From Paulinella micropora (taxonomy: Eukaryota; Cercozoa; Imbricatea; Euglyphida), in NCBI GenBank assembly GCA_009731375.1, contig BJOX01000192.1:358698-411696 (forward strand): a stretch of DNA of 52,999 bases, given 5' to 3'. The position numbers and the translations under genes are program-made. The stretch's first letter is position 1; each line of letters starts with the position of its first letter. Of this stretch, positions 49,594 to 52,999 are shown piece after piece. The notes under the pieces were generated by a model. That model searched no databases. It was given only the letters and a program-made list of their open reading frames with translations, and was not told the DNA's origin.

Positions 49594-49998
49594 TTATTCA
49601 TCGGGCAAAAACACATTTTTTATTTTTCTTACATCACCTTGTATTGAGGCTAAGGTGGTATCACGGCCTTCTCTGCTATCAAGTTGATACTCTCGGGAAG
49701 TTGCACTCTTCACTGCTTTTTGTAAAAATTTCAAACTAGACACGGCAGTATCTAAATCAACAACATCTGTGGTTCCTTTGTCGCTGACATCTGGCAACAT
49801 GCTCTGCAAGTCATAAGTCGGCACTGGGTATAAATTAGAATAATCCGTAAGGTCTTGATTGACTAATGGTGCTCCTTTGTCAGACCACAATTCAAAATGG
49901 TTCAATTGCATTGCATCGCTAGTTTGTCTGTTTGCTTCGTTTAGTTTATTGACGAATTCGCCAGATAACTTGTTCGCCGCGCGGGTGTTTCTAATCAT
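49594..49998 (-). CDS. PLV3 late protein of unknown function
   Basis: A 134-residue protein, MIRNTRAANKLSGEFVNKLN, helical, with LQSMLPDVSDKGTTDVVDLD and a charged C terminus ending FLPDE. A TATATATACAAG leader precedes the ATG. It lies between capsid and ATPase on the same strand, so it is probably a virion or assembly protein. Confidence 0.55.
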   Translation of the reverse strand: MIRNTRAANKLSGEFVNKLNEANRQTSDAMQLNHFELWSDKGAPLVNQDLTDYSNLYPVPTYDLQSMLPDVSDKGTTDVVDLDTAVSSLKFLQKAVKSATSREYQLDSREGRDTTLASIQGDVRKIKNVFLPDE

Positions 49999-50013
49999 CC
50001 TCTTGTATATATA

Positions 50014-50469
50014 CTAACAAGGGATATTATTCTCTTTCATAAATTTAATTATATTAACTAGTTTGTTGTATGAGGCCGATTTACTCATTCGCTCATCCAA
50101 GTCTCTCGCGATTTTATCCCACTCTCCGTCTGGTGTCATTTCCACTGGTTTGGCACTTGGCGGTGGTGTAGTATTTGTGATAGGATTTGGCAGTAGTTCT
50201 GCTGTCTTTCTATTCAATGATAAATCAACTGGCGGTGCCGATGTTTCAATGGGCGAGGGGTTAGAAGGGGCTTGTATTTTCTTTTTTCTTGGTGCTCTTG
50301 GCTTAAGTTGCGATGGAATTTCACCAGACTTGATTTTGTTGTGTATTTGGATTACTCCCTCATATTCTGGTGTGCCTTTCTTGATGGTATACATTCCTTT
50401 AATGCCATTCTGTTGGCGGTAAATACTCACTGCTTGGTTGTAAGTTGTCGTAAATAACCTAGTGCTCAT
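50014..50469 (-). CDS. PLV3 late protein with Lys/Pro-rich linker
   Basis: A 151-residue protein, MSTRLFTTTYNQAVSIYRQQ. An N-terminal region (YTIKKGTPEYEGVIQIHNKI) is followed by a basic-proline linker (PRAPRKKKIQAPSNPSP) and a helical end (EWDKIARDLDERMSKSASYN). It overlaps no neighbour; the gap to 49,998 is 15 bases. No family recognised. Confidence 0.55.
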   Translation of the reverse strand: MSTRLFTTTYNQAVSIYRQQNGIKGMYTIKKGTPEYEGVIQIHNKIKSGEIPSQLKPRAPRKKKIQAPSNPSPIETSAPPVDLSLNRKTAELLPNPITNTTPPPSAKPVEMTPDGEWDKIARDLDERMSKSASYNKLVNIIKFMKENNIPC

Positions 50470-50523
50470 ATTATATTATTAATAAATATAAAAAAATTGC
50501 TTTTAAAACTAATTAGCCTTACT

Positions 50524-51393
50524 TCAAGTTTTTAAGTGTAAAATGGTATCAAAGTTCTTCCTGAATACCTGTCGCTTATCCGCTATTCTATTGTTAATGA
50601 ATAGAAAAGAATAAGGCTCCGCTGTGGCATGTCTAATAAGCACATCCATCTCTTTATCAGTCAGATATTGACTTTCATGCTCCGCTTTTATTCGTTCAAT
50701 CTCCGATCGTTTCACACCCGAAAATATGGCAATATAATGGGCATTTATTCTTACATTGCGGGGAATTTGCATGTATGATTGTGTCGTTATCCATACGGAT
50801 ACTTTGGCATGTGTTGAAGCAAAAGCGATTTCTTGTAATACTTCGTGTTTAAGAAACTTGCGGGATTGTGCCACATCATCACAAATGATTAATATCTTTG
50901 GTGCTTTTTCGTATCCCTTCGCCTCTATTTTGCTTTTCTGTTCGTCAAATATTCGTCGCAATAATTCTGGCTTGTCCTCTCGTATGATATGGTCGTCTTT
51001 CAATTTCAAAACATCCGTAAGCATCTTAGAAGGAGATAAACAAAACATATAAATCTCGTCCCACCAGCCCTTAAGCATGTGTTTATTACCTAGCAGGTTG
51101 GCGATCATAACGGACTTGCCACTGCCCGTAGCACCACAAATGATGAATAGCCCCATCCCCGGAAGGATGTTTCCCCTTTGAAGTGGTTTCTCTTTGACAC
51201 TATCCCGCTCGGACTCTATTGCCTCAATTTTCAAACCTTTTTTAAATTTTTGTTCTTTTTTGGGTAATTCCGTTATGACTGGACGGCTGACTTGAAATTC
51301 ATTTTCGTGTAATTCATCAATCTTACTGCCTTCAAGTGCCGTTCGTAAAAGTGTTTTTCGTGGTAGTCTATTTGGTCTAAGTCCTCGTTTCAT
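50524..51393 (-). CDS. PLV3 FtsK/A32-type packaging ATPase
   Basis: A 289-residue intact protein. Walker A GATGSGKS at residues 87-94, Walker B ILIICDDVA with D172-D173, then FASTHAKVSVWITTQSYMQI P, which corresponds to the sensor region, and an Arg-rich C-terminal half. A helical, basic N-terminal extension of about 80 residues precedes the core. It drives DNA packaging. PLV1 has a different ATPase (14547-15365) with an unusual Walker A. Start at 51393 follows TAAGTATAATA. Confidence 0.87.
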   Translation of the reverse strand: MKRGLRPNRLPRKTLLRTALEGSKIDELHENEFQVSRPVITELPKKEQKFKKGLKIEAIESERDSVKEKPLQRGNILPGMGLFIICGATGSGKSVMIANLLGNKHMLKGWWDEIYMFCLSPSKMLTDVLKLKDDHIIREDKPELLRRIFDEQKSKIEAKGYEKAPKILIICDDVAQSRKFLKHEVLQEIAFASTHAKVSVWITTQSYMQIPRNVRINAHYIAIFSGVKRSEIERIKAEHESQYLTDKEMDVLIRHATAEPYSFLFINNRIADKRQVFRKNFDTILHLKT

Positions 51394-51401
51394 TATTATA
51401 C

Positions 51402-52999
51402 TTAAGCATTGAGAAAATAGTTTTGATTGTATCTATAATTATCATATTCAACACCATAAGGCATGGGCGGGTGTGCATAGTTGGTGAAGAATGGCGAGTA
51501 TGGGCTTCCAAAAGAATAGTCAGACGGGGGATTAATCAATGGTTTAAAATCTTTTCTTTCTGCTCTAGTTTGCACTTGTGGCGGAATTTCTGCTTTGAAG
51601 TTCTTAATCATTCTAGCCTTAACGGACGGCATTCTTACCTTCTCCGACACTCTCTTAACAATAACTGCCCTGTTATAACGATTTATCATCATGTTATTGT
51701 TAGTGTTTCCAAACTGGGTGTTATCGTGCAACTCATACATAGGAGCATCAAGCACACGATCTGATCGCTCCTTATTTCCTTTGATTAGAATATTGGTTTT
51801 AGTTGTTCCAATTCCTCCATTCGGGTCGGACGGCATAGTAAAGCGGGCAAGATTAATCAATTCCCTCCGTTGTTCTGCTGGTGTTTTCCCGATAAGTCTA
51901 TCAACCAACTCATCAATCGCCCTCATAGAATCAACCATGGATTGATTTGGTGTAGTGTTTGGGTCTGGGTCTTTGCTTTCCGCATATTCCTTGTATGCTG
52001 GGTCATTAATATTAGCACTTTTTTCAACGAATGGAAGTCCCGCTTTTGTGCCACTAAGATAAGTTCCAGTCTGTGTGTTTTCTTCTGGTTCTGGTGCTTT
52101 TACTTCATCCTCCCCTTCGGGCGGTGGCGGTTGCGGGTTCGGTTGCGGTTGCGGTGATGGGTCTAGCGGTGGTGGTTGCTTAGGTTGTGGCTTAGGTGGC
52201 AGTTGTGGCTTAGGTTGTTTCTTTGGTGGCAGTTGTGGCCTAGGTGGCAGTTGTGGCTTAGGTTGTGTTTGTGGATCGGGTGGTGGTGGTTGATTACTTG
52301 GCGGGGGGTTTACTTGTTTCAATTGCTCGTAAAAGGAATTTCCTTCGTCTTTCCTTCCGTTAACATAAGAAGTTACCGCTCTATTGTATATATCGGCCAA
52401 TCTTACCGCCTCTGCCTCCTCAAGTTTACCTTCCTTCAATGGCTTATACACTTGTTGTAATTTGGCAATATTAGTCCTTACTTCTGTTTTTTGGTCTTCG
52501 TCTTGAATTGAACTGATTATTTTCGCGGTTGAATACTCGTGATATGAATGTTGTTGGTGTTGCGATAATTTTCCATAAAGGTCATTATGAAGTTTGGTAA
52601 ACAATTCATCACGATATTTATCCAAATCTCCTACCTTTATACTATGGTCTCTGCTAAGCACTCTTTCAATGCTGTCAATATTCACTTCCTTTTGAAACTT
52701 TTTACTATTTAATTTTTTACCGCTTCCTTTTCTAACTATGTCGACATAGTCTTGTTTGATGCGGTCTTGGACTTCGGGCGGAAATTCTTTCAGTAATTCA
52801 TCAATGGAATGTCTGGCAGTTTTTCTTCCCGCGACATCTACTATTTTTTCCCGTGGTGGTGGTGCCTGTGGTTGTACTTCAGCCATTTTTACTTCTGGTA
52901 TATTATTATGAATATTATTATTATTATTATTTTCTGTATTTGATGCTGATGGTAGCGGTTCAACGGATTTTGACGGGCTAGGCGATACAGATTGAGATA
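51402..52999 (-). CDS. PLV3 Pro-rich virion-type protein, open at window end
   Basis: At least 494 residues from M at 52886 (MAEVQPQAPPPREKIVDVAG). The frame is still open upstream to the window end through an Asn run and Ser-Pro text, so the true start may be further out. Order: helical region (LLKEFPPEVQDRIKQDYVDI), Pro/Gln/Lys repeats (about 200-260, PKPQLPPRPQLPPKKQ), then a folded C-terminal part ending PYGVEYDNYRYNQNYFLNA. It ends nine bases before the ATPase start. Long Pro-rich linkers are common in virion proteins. The family is unknown. Confidence 0.6.
   Translation of the reverse strand, partial: SQSVSPSPSKSVEPLPSASNTENNNNNNIHNNIPEVKMAEVQPQAPPPREKIVDVAGRKTARHSIDELLKEFPPEVQDRIKQDYVDIVRKGSGKKLNSKKFQKEVNIDSIERVLSRDHSIKVGDLDKYRDELFTKLHNDLYGKLSQHQQHSYHEYSTAKIISSIQDEDQKTEVRTNIAKLQQVYKPLKEGKLEEAEAVRLADIYNRAVTSYVNGRKDEGNSFYEQLKQVNPPPSNQPPPPDPQTQPKPQLPPRPQLPPKKQPKPQLPPKPQPKQPPPLDPSPQPQPNPQPPPPEGEDEVKAPEPEENTQTGTYLSGTKAGLPFVEKSANINDPAYKEYAESKDPDPNTTPNQSMVDSMRAIDELVDRLIGKTPAEQRRELINLARFTMPSDPNGGIGTTKTNILIKGNKERSDRVLDAPMYELHDNTQFGNTNNNMMINRYNRAVIVKRVSEKVRMPSVKARMIKNFKAEIPPQVQTRAERKDFKPLINPPSDYSFGSPYSPFFTNYAHPPMPYGVEYDNYRYNQNYFLNA

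Larger units (their letters stand above)
41333..52999. mobile_element. PLV3: second PLV lineage, largely intact, truncated by window end
   Basis: Begins with a 400-bp fold-back that carries the same TGTCCAACC motif as the following 2.5 kb, so the fold-back probably belongs to the element. It encodes a tyrosine recombinase instead of an rve integrase, the shared surface-type protein, penton, major capsid protein, packaging ATPase and several small proteins. All of these frames are unbroken, in contrast to PLV1 and PLV2. Polymerase, protease and the right end lie beyond the window. Confidence 0.8.

Overview
The window looks like a nuclear contig from a photosynthetic protist (alga) carrying several integrated Polinton-like virus (PLV) elements. 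Evidence for a eukaryotic nuclear host: megabase-style microsatellites (CATA, CA/CAGA, CT, CTT, TATC, TA runs), spliceosomal-type introns, a multi-exon transposase-like gene, and an exon coding a one-helix chlorophyll-binding (HLIP/ELIP-like) segment near 40.2-40.5 kb. The species cannot be named from sequence alone.

Layout. 1-3226: host flank, a MITE-like inverted repeat and long microsatellites. 3227-23487: PLV1, a complete integrated element of 20,249 bp with 137-bp terminal inverted repeats and a perfect 6-bp target duplication (AGTTTG). Its left third reads + (small basic proteins, protein-primed-type DNA polymerase B, two ExoX-like C-terminal-domain proteins). The right two thirds hold the virion genes (surface protein, double-jelly-roll-type major capsid protein, minor capsid/penton, adenain-like protease, A32-type packaging ATPase, basic core protein, membrane protein, and a >1,000-residue tail-fibre-like protein ending in a phage-type S74 chaperone domain), then a DDE (rve) integrase and GIY-YIG nucleases. 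Many genes are broken by single frameshifts or stops. A 3.4-kb inversion (about 13,241-16,672) has cut both the fibre and the protease gene; undoing it in thought puts nearly all virion genes on one strand.

23488-34022: host DNA dominated by CT/CTT/TATC/TA repeats, a dispersed 14-bp palindrome family (CAAGGTATACCTTG) and a decayed transposase-like gene on the minus strand (about 31640 to 26393) with palindrome arrays in its introns. 34023-39490: PLV2, a fragment closely related to PLV1 in the opposite orientation (penton, capsid, surface protein, GIY-YIG, ExoX-like genes), decayed and carrying its own 0.84-kb inversion that also moved host exons. 39491-41332: host DNA with the HLIP-like exon.

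41333-52999 (end of window): PLV3, a different and largely intact PLV lineage. It opens with a 400-bp fold-back (182-bp arms, 36-bp loop), followed by copies of a TGTCCAACC motif, a spliced small gene, a coiled-coil gene, two tandem tRNA-like hairpin loci, a tyrosine recombinase with an R-K-R-H-Y set reminiscent of protelomerases, a surface protein shared with PLV1/2, and an intact late block (penton, capsid, ATPase, Pro-rich virion-type protein) that runs off the window. The fold-back, the repeated motif and the recombinase together are the best candidate for an undescribed end-processing or integration system.
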